Below are positions 1 through 9,977 of a DNA stretch of 64,000 bases, piece by piece. The stretch is from Nitrospira sp. (GTDB lineage Bacteria; Nitrospirota; Nitrospiria; Nitrospirales; Nitrospiraceae). The notes beneath the pieces are model-generated. The model did not search any database. It saw only the letters and a list, made by a program, of their open reading frames with translations, and was not told where the DNA came from. The translations under genes and the position numbers were made by a program. The stretch covers positions 1 through 64,000 of the forward strand of contig JAHFEW010000009.1 of the NCBI GenBank assembly GCA_023248215.1, read 5' to 3'. Position 1 is the first letter of the stretch. Each line of letters starts with the position of its first letter.

Positions 1-73
1 GCCCCGTGATTGCGTCTCGTTCTCTTCATCGCCGTGCTCCTCTGTGTCGCCACCATTCGATGGCGTCGGTTAA

Positions 74-979
74 GCAAGGCTACCACTTAGCACACTGTCC
101 AAATTCCCGGGGCCCCCTCTCTTTGAAAAACTTATACAAAAAAGTGGTGAAGCACGTTTCGTTGGGCCTCTTGAATACGTTGATTTGTGGCAAAATGCTA
201 TCGTTAAGATCTTAATTTATCGGGGAAGTTTCCGTGCCTGCGAGGCCATCAAGAAGCTTCAACAAGAACTCCCGGAACTAGATTGGCTCAAATCGGTTCA
301 AGTGGATGCCGAGGCTGAAGCCCGTCGAGCTACGTGGGTTTCAATGCGACCGCAGGATATTGTGAAACTCGCTGCTGACCGTGACTTGTGTTTGGTCCAG
401 AGTGGGGATCACCTGCTTCAGGTGCTGGTCGAGTCATTGAAGCGATTTCAAGCCAATCTACAAGGGGAGACACCGGAAGCCCAATTTATGTGGGACAATG
501 CTTCAAGGTCTGATGCTAAGCCCATAGATGAGAACAAGTTCGCTGACTATGTAAAGATCCATCTCGAGAAAGATTTAAAACACAGAGGCATTGTACTGAA
601 CAGAGAAGTCCGCGTTCACAGAGGAGAACGAACCGATATCCATGTGAATGCTATCATTCATGCCGCCTCGGCAGAGTTCTATGATTCGATCACTGTAATT
701 GTTGAATGTAAAGGTTGTTGGAACCCAGGATTGCACGATGCGATGCGAGATCAGTTGGTAGGGAGGTATCTCAGAGACAACCATTGCCAGCATGGTCTCT
801 ACTTAGTGGGCTGGTTTAATTGTGGAAATTGGTCAGAAGCGGATGGACGGAAAAAACAGGCTCTTAGACTCTGTCCTCAGATCGATGGCACAAGACAGAA
901 GCTGGCAGCCTCCGCCGCGGATCTTTCCAGGGATTCAATCAGAGTAAAGTCTGTTGTTCTTGATGCTTCTTTACACTAG
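74..979 (+). pseudogene. C-terminal remnant of a larger protein with a PD-(D/E)XK nuclease-like domain (ORF track start 185, TTG)
   Basis: The open frame runs from 74 (after an in-frame TAA at 71) with no ATG/GTG/TTG before the TTG at 185. The protein has REVRVHRGERTDIHV...ITVIVECKGCWN...QLVGRYL, an E/D/ExK/Q pattern typical of PD-(D/E)XK domains. Confidence 0.5.
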
Positions 980-1238
980 ATCAGCGACGTCCCGCCTCAC
1001 CGAAAAGCCTAGATACTGAAGTCACAATTCTGGCTAAAAACTCCCCCATTTGCGCTCACCACTTTCTGGCCAATGGTACGGCTTCTAGTCTGTCTCTTAC
1101 CTCTTCGCTCGCCCTGGAGTCTTCATGGATATTCCCATGGTTTGTAGACGAGTGAAATACAGGTCTGGACCGTTCGATAGCCGGCCTGTCTGAGCTCGGT
1201 TTGCAGTCGGGTTGCTGAGACAGCAACAACAATGCAGG

Positions 1239-2492
1239 CTATGAATAGAGTCGGCTGACGATCTGATTGAAGTTGAAGAGCATCGCGTTCGTGCGTGTGT
1301 AGGCGGCATGGCCGTAGTAGTGGTCGCGGACATTGGTCGAGCTCGTGCAATCTTTGTAGTCGACCAGCAGGCACTGCCCCTCGCTGGGGAAACGTCCCGC
1401 GCGGCGCGCGCACTCCACCCAGCGTTCAAAGCCATCGTAGGGCTCGAGCAATTCCCATACTGCTTTATTGGCGGCCTTCGCATTGTCGGCGGGAATGGCA
1501 TCGCTGCCGGCGGCGGCGAGTTGCTGCACGTAGTCGCCGCCCCAGGCGATCGGCATTTCGACGGTGATTTGCGGCATATCCATTTTGGAGAGCCAGGTTT
1601 TCCCGTCGGTGCGCAGATTGCGATGGTTCACGATGTGGAGCAGTTTGCCGATGCCCGACGGGTCCCAGCCATAACGCACCGGTGTGCCGAAGGTGACGAT
1701 ATCGAGCGCGACGCCGTTGAGTAAGATGCCGTTGGTCAGCAGCGGCTCGATGCGGTGAATCGCCTGAGCGTCCGGCCCCTGTGGCTGAGCGGCTAGGAGA
1801 AGTTCGAAGAGCGCTTTCCGACCGGTGATCGGCGAGGGACAGAGCAGATTGGAGACGAGCGCGAGCACGAGTCCTGCTTGGCCATGGGCCTGCACCAGGA
1901 TACGATCGCCGGATCCGAGGTGTTGTTCGACGACAAGGGCGCGGAGACGGTCCAATAACCGGCAGGCGGCCAGGGCTCGACCCACATGATGGTGTTCGCT
2001 AGACCAGAGTTCACGGACGCAGGCGATCGGTTTCGTCAGCCGCTGGTTCAAGGCTTTCCGGCATTGTTCGACTGTGGCGGTCGTGAAATTCCCTGCGTCG
2101 CCGATCTGGGTGTCGAGCAGGTTCCTGGTGGCCTCATCGTTGGAAAGCGGCGGTGTCAGGCCGCCTGGAAGCGGCGTGATGCCGTTCGTGCCTTCCCGCA
2201 TGAACGAGAGGAGCGAATCCAGGCCCGAAATGCCGCGCGAGTACCCCCGCTTGAGACCACCCACTTCATCCAGTCGGCCTAACCCAAAGATATCGGTACC
2301 AGGGATAGACCCATGCAGGAACATGATCAGCCGCACCCCGGCCTGTGACAGCTTGTGCCCGGCTTGGGCCATCGCCTCCTGCCAGGCGGGCGACTCAGCG
2401 TCAGGCGGCGTCGTCCAATCCGCATGGGCGAGCCGGTCACCGGGATTTTTACGGGAGAGTTCGTCGTGCTGGAAATTGTTCTCGATGGGCAT
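1239..2492 (-). CDS. Hypothetical protein, possibly alpha/beta-hydrolase-like
   Basis: Long 417 aa ORF on the minus strand containing GDRILVQAHGQAGLVLAL (nucleophile-elbow-like). Family assignment is weak. Confidence 0.6.
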   Translation of the reverse strand: MPIENNFQHDELSRKNPGDRLAHADWTTPPDAESPAWQEAMAQAGHKLSQAGVRLIMFLHGSIPGTDIFGLGRLDEVGGLKRGYSRGISGLDSLLSFMREGTNGITPLPGGLTPPLSNDEATRNLLDTQIGDAGNFTTATVEQCRKALNQRLTKPIACVRELWSSEHHHVGRALAACRLLDRLRALVVEQHLGSGDRILVQAHGQAGLVLALVSNLLCPSPITGRKALFELLLAAQPQGPDAQAIHRIEPLLTNGILLNGVALDIVTFGTPVRYGWDPSGIGKLLHIVNHRNLRTDGKTWLSKMDMPQITVEMPIAWGGDYVQQLAAAGSDAIPADNAKAANKAVWELLEPYDGFERWVECARRAGRFPSEGQCLLVDYKDCTSSTNVRDHYYGHAAYTRTNAMLFNFNQIVSRLYS

Positions 2493-2564
2493 GGGAAGAT
2501 TGTCTTACCCGAAACGGAGCGCGAAGTTCAATGGAGTGACCGATGATTTGGTCTGGAAGGGTGC

Positions 2565-3125
2565 TCAGCGGCGCGCCGCCGAATCGGGGTCGGGCGATTG
2601 CTGGGAGGGTGTCGAGAGCAGCTGGTTTCTTGGCATGACGGCAGTGGCCGAACAGGTTTTGGCTTCTTCGTCAGCGCGGCGCTCGGCAATGTGGACTCCC
2701 TGCAGGTACTCCTGAACGATTTCTTCGCGGACGACTTCGATGTCCTGTTCCGCCTCACGCCCGGTTCGTTCGCGCAGACGGTCGGTGGCATGTTCCTTCA
2801 CCAGCACGCGAATTTGTTTGGCAATGTCGGCCCGGGCGGACAGTTCGGCCACGCGCTGACACACTATCTTTCCTTTGCCGAGATCGCCTTGACCCTGTCC
2901 AATGAGAAACTGCTCGGGGCTATAGGCGGAGGCCTGCTCTGACTTGGCGTGATGCGTGCTCGCCGGCGGGACGGCTTGCTCTCGCTGGCGGAGCTGCTGG
3001 AAGGTCTGTTCGGCGTGGTCGCGAACCTCGGGTGTGGTCATGTCCGCTGCCAGAGCAGGAGGTGTGACCAGCAGAGCGCACAAGAGCCACCATCTTGCTT
3101 GAAAGCGGCCCGGACTTATCGACAT
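2565..3125 (-). CDS. Exported hypothetical protein
   Basis: 186 aa with an N-terminal signal peptide (WWLLCALLVTPPALAAD). Immediately downstream of the 3128-4417 ORF. Confidence 0.65.
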   Translation of the reverse strand: MSISPGRFQARWWLLCALLVTPPALAADMTTPEVRDHAEQTFQQLRQREQAVPPASTHHAKSEQASAYSPEQFLIGQGQGDLGKGKIVCQRVAELSARADIAKQIRVLVKEHATDRLRERTGREAEQDIEVVREEIVQEYLQGVHIAERRADEEAKTCSATAVMPRNQLLSTPSQQSPDPDSAARR

Positions 3126-3127
3126 CG

Positions 3128-4417
3128 TTACCGTCCTCCCTGGTCTGTTCCCTTATTGGGGACGCTTTGTGGATGTGGTGAGGGAACAGTTACCGGTGCG
3201 CGTGGAACCTGATGGACGATCGGCGGAATTCCGCGAGGTGCGACGGATGGTTGCGGTGCAGTAGAGGGGATTCGATCGCTGCCTGGTTGATGGGTATGCA
3301 GCGTTCGCGGGGTCGGCTGGCCGTTCGGCGCGGGGACTTGTCGATAGGTCGGCATCATACTGCGGCCCGAGTGCGTCAGAGGCGTCCCTGGCTGAGCAGG
3401 GATTTGGATGATCGTCGTCGTGCTTCCTGACAGCGGTGGTTGTCCCGACGGATTGGGGAGCAAGGGGTTGAGTTGGTACACGCTCGAAAGCTGCCGCGAA
3501 TTCGCTGAAGCCGGCGGCGGCTGGGTCATGCCAGGCTGCCCCGGTTGTTGTGGCACCACGTAGTATCCAGGCAGAAAGGGGACGGTATGGGGGACGGGTG
3601 GCCGTCGAGGTTGTGGCGGCGCGGGTGGTGACTTGGCTCCCACGGTCTGCTGCGCGATGGCGAGGTGGGGATTGTTGGGATTCAGCCGGCCCGCGAGGCC
3701 AAGCAGTGCATGAACCTGTGCGAGGCCTGCTGCTGGGTAAGGCTGCATAATCGGCGCGACCAAGACCCAGTCGGTCCAGGCCTGTGCCACCATCGCATCG
3801 GACTGCGCGCGATTGAGCAGGTCATTGCGCTCTTGACTCAGCTGCCGGGCCTGTTCAGGCGACGTGGCTGCGGCGAGTGCCTGGTTGGCTGCCTCTAGTT
3901 CCTGTTGCAACTGGTCCACATCCTGTCTCAGCGCGAGCAGCTGCTCGCGCGCGTCCTCGTTCTGTTTCAATGCGGCAATGGCCTGGGCGACCTCGTCGGT
4001 GTCTACTTGCGCAGTGAGGTCGACGCGGATCACGACGACGTCTCCATCGAGTTCAGTCTTCACCTGTTGGTCGAGAACCAGCACCATTCCCGCGGTGTAA
4101 CTGCGAATTTCATCCTGGGTGACGTCCAGATCTCGCACCACCGTTACGCTCTCCAGGTAGGATGCGACCTGTTCCAACGCCTGTTTTTTAGCCTGCTCAG
4201 TGGCGAATCGTATGGCATCCTCTTTGGTCTCTCGCTCGCTCATCCGATGGTCACCCGTTCCGGTGACGACTCGAACCTCGGCCTGGCCGGAAGTGGGGCA
4301 TGCGAGGAGAATGCATAGGCTGAGCGTGAACAGGCCAATCAGGGGACGAGCGACTGGTCCCCACGAGGAAGTGATGGTGATGAGTCGGGCACCTCTGTGA
4401 TCACCGTCTTGGAGCAT
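3128..4417 (-). CDS. Exported hypothetical protein with an LPP20/FlgT-like N-terminal region and a Pro-rich C-terminus
   Basis: VVTGTGDHRMSERETKEDAIRFATEQAKKQALEQVASYLES resembles LPP20/FlgT-type domains, followed by a coiled coil and a Pro/Gln-rich tail. The ORF extends to 4501; an internal ATG at 4417 is a plausible start. Confidence 0.6.
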   Translation of the reverse strand: MLQDGDHRGARLITITSSWGPVARPLIGLFTLSLCILLACPTSGQAEVRVVTGTGDHRMSERETKEDAIRFATEQAKKQALEQVASYLESVTVVRDLDVTQDEIRSYTAGMVLVLDQQVKTELDGDVVVIRVDLTAQVDTDEVAQAIAALKQNEDAREQLLALRQDVDQLQQELEAANQALAAATSPEQARQLSQERNDLLNRAQSDAMVAQAWTDWVLVAPIMQPYPAAGLAQVHALLGLAGRLNPNNPHLAIAQQTVGAKSPPAPPQPRRPPVPHTVPFLPGYYVVPQQPGQPGMTQPPPASANSRQLSSVYQLNPLLPNPSGQPPLSGSTTTIIQIPAQPGTPLTHSGRSMMPTYRQVPAPNGQPTPRTLHTHQPGSDRIPSTAPQPSVAPRGIPPIVHQVPRAPVTVPSPHPQSVPNKGTDQGGR

Positions 4418-4593
4418 TGCCTCACCCCAAACAGGAACGCGGTTGCCGGTTGAATGTGTGCCGACTCTGTCAGGATAACATCGATCCCGCGGGGACGCCA
4501 TTGCAGGCGGTGTTCGTGCCTTGCCTTCCCGGAAAACAGCGTGCTAAGGTACTTTCTCTTCGCTTGGTGAAGGATCCGGTGGTGAGGCAGGTC

Positions 4594-5655
4594 ATGAATC
4601 GTATCAATCGCATATCTACAGCCACGGCGGCGTTCTGCTTGGGCGCCGCCTTGGTCCTGTCGTTCGTCGTAACCTCGTTTCAATCGCAATTCCAATCCCT
4701 TGCGCATGCGGCACGGGATACCTCAGCAGTTCCCCCGCCTGCTTCGGGAGTGACGACGGAACATGTCATCCTGTTCGTGCTGGAAGGGCTTGGCCAGGAG
4801 TCGTTGAAGAGCGGGGCCATGCCGGTCTTGTCGACGCTCGTGAAGGATGGGTCTGTGACATGGTCTGCCACCGCCGTCGCTCCGGCACGCCGGTTGCCCA
4901 CCATGGCATCGCTGGTAACGGGAATGCCGGTGGCGAAGCACGGTATTACGTGGAATGTTTTTGAATTCAGCCGTGGGTATCCCCGTGCTCCGACGGTGTT
5001 TGATTATCTGGATTTGAGCGGCGGTCGGGACAGCGCGATCTTTTACATGGATGAATCGTTATATCAGCTCGCAAAGCCGGAACCCTATACGGATTATCAG
5101 ATGTGCGGCCCGCTCCGGGCCGAGTGCAATCCGGATCGGTTGGTCGGCTATGTGCGGGATTATCTCAAAAAGGCGACGAGTGGATCTGGCTACGGCCATG
5201 CGATTCCGGCCTTGCCGCATCTCCTGGTTGTTCATTTGCCTGCCCCTGGACGCGTTGGTGAGGCGCAGGGCTGGAAGTCAGCCGCGTACAAAGATGCGTT
5301 GAGAGCAGTGGATAAGGCCATGGGGACGGTGCTTGATCTCTACCGTGACCTCGGCCTGATCAAGCGGACCACAGTCTTCGCCACGTCGCTGAGTGCAGTC
5401 GGTGAGACGCAATTCTCGGCAGGCGAAGTGTCTGGTGAGCAAGCGAACAACGTGCCGGTGGTGCCCTGGATCGCTTCGGGCGTCGGCATCAAGGCCGGCC
5501 ATGCGATTCGTCAGCCGGTGTCGATCATCGATACGGGGGCAACGGTCATGCGAGCGCTGGGACTCACCACCTATACCGAGTGGGAGAGCCAGCCGGTCGA
5601 AGAAATCTTCAAGACGGCCTTCACGGCTGCTCCCGCCAGTCCGCTGCTGCAATAG
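4594..5655 (+). CDS. Exported type I phosphodiesterase/nucleotide pyrophosphatase-like protein (alkaline phosphatase superfamily)
   Basis: HVILFVLEGLGQESLKSGAMPVLSTLV...PTMASLVTGMPVAKHGITWN motif pattern. N-terminal hydrophobic segment from MNRINRIS. Confidence 0.7.
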   Translation: MNRINRISTATAAFCLGAALVLSFVVTSFQSQFQSLAHAARDTSAVPPPASGVTTEHVILFVLEGLGQESLKSGAMPVLSTLVKDGSVTWSATAVAPARRLPTMASLVTGMPVAKHGITWNVFEFSRGYPRAPTVFDYLDLSGGRDSAIFYMDESLYQLAKPEPYTDYQMCGPLRAECNPDRLVGYVRDYLKKATSGSGYGHAIPALPHLLVVHLPAPGRVGEAQGWKSAAYKDALRAVDKAMGTVLDLYRDLGLIKRTTVFATSLSAVGETQFSAGEVSGEQANNVPVVPWIASGVGIKAGHAIRQPVSIIDTGATVMRALGLTTYTEWESQPVEEIFKTAFTAAPASPLLQ

Positions 5656-5662
5656 AGGACTG

Positions 5663-6154
5663 ATGTATTCATCGTCTCAGAGAGAGTTCATCAGGCGGCG
5701 GGTATTCCTCTGGAGTCTGGCGCTGACGTGCGCGGTGTTGACGGGGAATCCGGAACGGCTCCTGGCTGCCGGCCCCCCGCCGGCCTACAGCAAGGAACAC
5801 ACGATCACGATCGATCCCACTCCGCTGGTACCGCAATCGTGGTGGCAAGTGCCCGGTGTCACCCCACCACTCTGGGTGTTGGACCCCGAGACCTCCGATG
5901 CCTATCGGACGACGGAGACGCGGGAGTTGAAGCTCAAACCCGGGCAATACAAGTTCATCAGTTTTACATTCGACTTTCCCTTTACGGTGGGTTTGGACGG
6001 ACGATTGGAATATTCCAAGTCACTCGATCAATGTGTGGAGGGCCGCGGGACTCAGACCTTGGTGGTACGGTGCAAGCGCACCTATCCTCATGGCGGTCAA
6101 CGTGATGCCTATTACGGCAATAGTGAGGTGAGTGATGGCACAAGCACTCGATGA
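5663..6154 (+). CDS. Exported hypothetical protein
   Basis: In-frame ATG at 5663 gives a signal-peptide-like N-terminus (RRRVFLWSLALTCAVLTGNPERLLAAG). Overlaps the next ORF. Confidence 0.6.
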   Translation: MYSSSQREFIRRRVFLWSLALTCAVLTGNPERLLAAGPPPAYSKEHTITIDPTPLVPQSWWQVPGVTPPLWVLDPETSDAYRTTETRELKLKPGQYKFISFTFDFPFTVGLDGRLEYSKSLDQCVEGRGTQTLVVRCKRTYPHGGQRDAYYGNSEVSDGTSTR

Positions 6155-7505
6155 TCTTCTCGATTCGCTTGAAGATCCGGACGACGCAACCCGTGAAGAG
6201 GCGGCAAAAGCGCTCGCAGACCTAGCGGACCCGACCACGTTGGAGGCGCTCATCGGTGCCTGCGCTGATGAGTATTGGTCCGTGCGGACTCGCGCCGGGT
6301 GGGGAGTCGCCAAGATCGGCGGTGCCAAGGCGGTGGAGGCACTCATCACGCTGTTCAACGATCCCATCATGGAAGTGCGTAATGAAGCCGTCGCGGCCGT
6401 CGTGTCTTTGGGCGAGGGCCAGATTGATCGGTTGCTTGTGGCAATGAAGGATGAGCGATGGCGGGTGCGGGAACATGCTGCCAAAGCGTGCGGCGAACTT
6501 CGCAATCGACGCACCGTCGATGCGTTGACCTTTGCCTGTCGAGATCGCGATGGAGCCGTGAAGAGTGCTGCCGCGGAAGCGCTCGGAAAAATCGGCGATC
6601 CCAAAGCGATTCCCGCGTTGATCAAGCTGTTTCGGGATTCCTCAAAGATCGTCCGTGAAACGGCCGGTATTGCTCTGGTGGCCATCGGACAGCCGTCCGT
6701 CGATCTGCTGATCGAGACGCTGAAAGACAAGGATTTCGTCGTGCGTTGTCATGCGGCCCGAGCATTGGGAGGCATGACGACGGACTATCAGATCGGCCGG
6801 AGCTGGGTGCGCGAACCGCGCGTCGTCGATGCCTTGATCGAAGCGCTGAAAGATCCGGACCGTGCCGTGCGCGAAGATGCCACGATTGCGTTGGGCATGA
6901 TCGGGGATCCCCGTGCCATCGATGGGCTTCTGGAGGCCATGAAGGACGGTGCGGTCAAGCGCCATGCCATCGCGTCGCTGGGTATGATCGGCGATCCGCG
7001 AGCCCTCCCTGCTGTCTTGGCCGCTCTCAAGGGGAAAGGCGTTCGCCAGGAGGGAACTCCGACCCCCGGCTGCATCGTCAGTGAGGACGCCTTCATTAAG
7101 GAAGCGGCGGCCACGGCGCTTGGACATTTCCGCGACCCGCGCGTCATCCCCGATCTCATCATGCTCTTGAAAGATGGCGTCTTACGGGAGAAGGCGGCCG
7201 CGGCGTTGGTGCTGATCGGTGACTCGGCGATCGAACCGCTGATTTCCTTTCTCTACGATCCCAAAGCCTCGGAAGTCGAAGCCGAAGGCGAGCGCGTCCT
7301 TTCCTATGCATCAGTCCGACTCACCGCCAAAGATTCCCTGCGATTGCTGGTGGTTGAGACATTGGAACACCTCGGTTGGACGCCTCCGGATGAGGATACA
7401 TCGGTGGACTCCAGCCAGGCCGACAATCTTCGTGTCGATCGGCCGCTTGGAGATATCGGCCGGTTCGGTCCGAGCGGGGATTTCGCGAAGGGGTCGGTGC
7501 GGTAA
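6135..7505 (+). CDS. HEAT-repeat (PBS-lyase-like) protein 1
   Basis: Multiple ~31 aa units such as VVDALIEALKDPDRAVREDATIALGMIGDPRAIDGL. Confidence 0.9.
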   Translation: MAQALDDLLDSLEDPDDATREEAAKALADLADPTTLEALIGACADEYWSVRTRAGWGVAKIGGAKAVEALITLFNDPIMEVRNEAVAAVVSLGEGQIDRLLVAMKDERWRVREHAAKACGELRNRRTVDALTFACRDRDGAVKSAAAEALGKIGDPKAIPALIKLFRDSSKIVRETAGIALVAIGQPSVDLLIETLKDKDFVVRCHAARALGGMTTDYQIGRSWVREPRVVDALIEALKDPDRAVREDATIALGMIGDPRAIDGLLEAMKDGAVKRHAIASLGMIGDPRALPAVLAALKGKGVRQEGTPTPGCIVSEDAFIKEAAATALGHFRDPRVIPDLIMLLKDGVLREKAAAALVLIGDSAIEPLISFLYDPKASEVEAEGERVLSYASVRLTAKDSLRLLVVETLEHLGWTPPDEDTSVDSSQADNLRVDRPLGDIGRFGPSGDFAKGSVR

Positions 7506-7689
7506 CCCCCGCTTCTCTTTCCTGGCTCACTTCCTGAGGGCGAGTCCCGAGAGTTTCTGACGTCTATTCCCTCCTGTTTTGACCAGCTCTGCGGGAAGAT
7601 TTGGATGCCAGGTCGTACGACCGACCCTGCGTTGACCCTTGAAAAAAGCCTGTGTTAAGGTCGAGAGCTTCACGAGAGGCCGAGGTGCC

Positions 7690-8772
7690 ATGGCCGACAG
7701 TATCAGTGAACAGATCGCGGCTCTGTCGGATGAGGATTGGGTGATCCGGGAAGAGGCTGCGACCATGCTGGGATCGTTCAAGGACCCCCGGGCGGTCGTG
7801 CCGCTGACGAGGGCCCTTCACGATGCTGATCGCGCCGTACGCGAGGCGGCGATTGGAGCGCTCTCCTCGATCGGCGAACCGTCGGTGCCGGCGCTGGCAA
7901 CCTGTCTGGCCGATCCTGCGTTGCATGTGCAGGAAGCGGCCTCGGCCATTTTAGCCTCGATTGCCGATGCCCGGGTGTTTGCGCCGCTTGTCGATGCGTT
8001 AGGCAGTCGTGATTGGATCGTGCGCATGCATGCCGCGAAGGCGTTAGGGAGGATCGGCGACCCAGAGGCCGTGGCCGCCTTGATGCCGCTGCTGCAGGAC
8101 AAGGTCAAAGCGGTTCGCGAGGAAGTGTCCGGCGCGCTGGCCGCCATTGGCGGGATCGCCGTGCTTGCCTTGATCCAAGCGCTGCAACATGATGAATGGT
8201 TGGTTCGTCTCCATGCTGTGGAGGCACTCGGAAAGCTCAAGTGCGCTGAGGCCGTCGAGCCCCTGCTCCGTGCATTGTTCAACGATCGGGATTCGGCCAT
8301 CCGAGAGGATGTGGTGCGGGCGCTCGGTGCAATCGGAGATGCCCGTGCGGTGGATTATTTAGTCTTGGTGATGAAGGAGCCGACACTGCGCCTTATGGCG
8401 GTGGAAGCGCTGGGCCATATCGGTGACCGTCGCGCCGTGCCTCTGTTGCGACGAATTGTGGAAGGTGCGCCGCTGGGGGAACCGAGCCAGTCGTCTGCGA
8501 CCTGTGCTGATGGATGGACCGACGAGATGGCGACCATGGGGATGGCGGCTCGTGCGTTAGGGATGATTGCCGACGGGGTTGCAATTCCATCGCTGGTCGT
8601 GGCCTTGCGGAATACGGTCACCCGTTCGGAAGCGTCTGCGGCCCTGGCCAAGTTTGGACCGACGATTATTCCGTCACTGCTGCCGATGCTGGCGAGGGAG
8701 CAAGATGAGAATATTCGCTATTATGTCCGGGAGACATTAACTGCAGTTGGTTGGCGCCCGGGGCGCATGTAA
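7690..8772 (+). CDS. HEAT-repeat (PBS-lyase-like) protein 2
   Basis: Repeats such as VFAPLVDALGSRDWIVRMHAAKALGRIGDPEAVAAL. In-frame ATG at 7690. Confidence 0.9.
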   Translation: MADSISEQIAALSDEDWVIREEAATMLGSFKDPRAVVPLTRALHDADRAVREAAIGALSSIGEPSVPALATCLADPALHVQEAASAILASIADARVFAPLVDALGSRDWIVRMHAAKALGRIGDPEAVAALMPLLQDKVKAVREEVSGALAAIGGIAVLALIQALQHDEWLVRLHAVEALGKLKCAEAVEPLLRALFNDRDSAIREDVVRALGAIGDARAVDYLVLVMKEPTLRLMAVEALGHIGDRRAVPLLRRIVEGAPLGEPSQSSATCADGWTDEMATMGMAARALGMIADGVAIPSLVVALRNTVTRSEASAALAKFGPTIIPSLLPMLAREQDENIRYYVRETLTAVGWRPGRM

Positions 8773-8876
8773 CGACCGGTCAATTGGTGATTTGCTCATT
8801 GGTCAGGAGTGCTCTCTGCAGCGGGTAAACGCTTAATCAACAGGTCATTTAATCGCCCTAATTCTTTTCTTCTAAG

Positions 8877-9977
8877 ATGCCTAAAGAGTCTATCGATACG
8901 CTGGTCTCTGAGTTGACCCACGAAGAGGAGTGGCGGCGTATGCGGGCCACGGCTGCCTGCCTGGCCGGTGGCCCTCGGGCCGTGCGCGCGCTCACGCAGG
9001 CCTTGAAGACGGGTGATGCTCCGCTCCGCGTGGAAGCGGCCGGGATGTTGTCGCGGATCAAAGATCCAGCGGCGGGCGTCTCATTGGTCGGCTTGCTTCG
9101 AGATCCTGAAGAGACGGTTCGGCAGGCTGCATTTGCCGCGATCGAACAGATGGCTGGTAATCTGGATGACGAGACGGCGGCGGGTCTCGTGCGGAATCTC
9201 CATGAATCGCCGGACGAGGATGTGCGAAGCCGAGTGCGGCAACTTCTGGGCTTGATACCGAACGCGATTACCCCGCTCTGTGAGATGTTGACCCATCCGG
9301 AGGTGGAAGCACAGACGACGGCCGCGACGATTCTCGAACATTTGCTCGATCCGCGTTCAGTGGACGGATTGATCGATGCGATGGCGTCCCTGGCGGTTCG
9401 TGACATTGCGGTGCGGACGTTGAAAAAGTTGGGCGCGATCCGCGAGCGGATCGATACGAGTTTCGATGCGCTGCGGGATATCGAAGGGGCGAGTGAACGG
9501 GAAGAAGCCCGCATGGCCACCGTGATGGATTTGCTCGGGGTCGGGCGTCCGGCGGTCGAAATTTTGATCGAGTATCTTGAGGATGATGATTGGGTGGTAC
9601 GCGAAGCAGCGGCGGATCTGCTGGGCAAAATCGGGGATGTGCGCGCAGTCGAGCCATTGATGAAGCGGCTTCAGGTCGACAAGGATACCGGAGTGAAAGA
9701 GTATGCCGTGAAGTCGCTGGGGCTTATCGGTGACCCGCGCCCGGCGCAATTATATATCGAGGCCATCCCGATCAGGCCCCTACGGGTCATGGCGATCGAG
9801 GCGTTGGCCAAAATCAAGGACGTGGAAGTGTTGCGCCCGCATAATGAGCTTTTCAACCGGTTGCGCAGTGACCGGGACGGTATTGTGTCCTATAGCGCCG
9901 GACTTATCGCGGACAAGCTGGCTGCGCTCGCGGACGCACAACCGGTCGGACAGGAGGAATCGGACGATCATGAGTGA
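8877..9977 (+). CDS. HEAT-repeat protein 3
   Basis: Repeats such as AVEILIEYLEDDDWVVREAAADLLGKIGDVRAVEPL. Confidence 0.88.
   Translation: MPKESIDTLVSELTHEEEWRRMRATAACLAGGPRAVRALTQALKTGDAPLRVEAAGMLSRIKDPAAGVSLVGLLRDPEETVRQAAFAAIEQMAGNLDDETAAGLVRNLHESPDEDVRSRVRQLLGLIPNAITPLCEMLTHPEVEAQTTAATILEHLLDPRSVDGLIDAMASLAVRDIAVRTLKKLGAIRERIDTSFDALRDIEGASEREEARMATVMDLLGVGRPAVEILIEYLEDDDWVVREAAADLLGKIGDVRAVEPLMKRLQVDKDTGVKEYAVKSLGLIGDPRPAQLYIEAIPIRPLRVMAIEALAKIKDVEVLRPHNELFNRLRSDRDGIVSYSAGLIADKLAALADAQPVGQEESDDHE

Noticed and set aside
7632-7661. TTGACC-18-TAAGGT promoter-like sequence before the second HEAT gene
   Set aside because: Good -35 but poor -10; not strong enough to list as a feature without 5'-end data.
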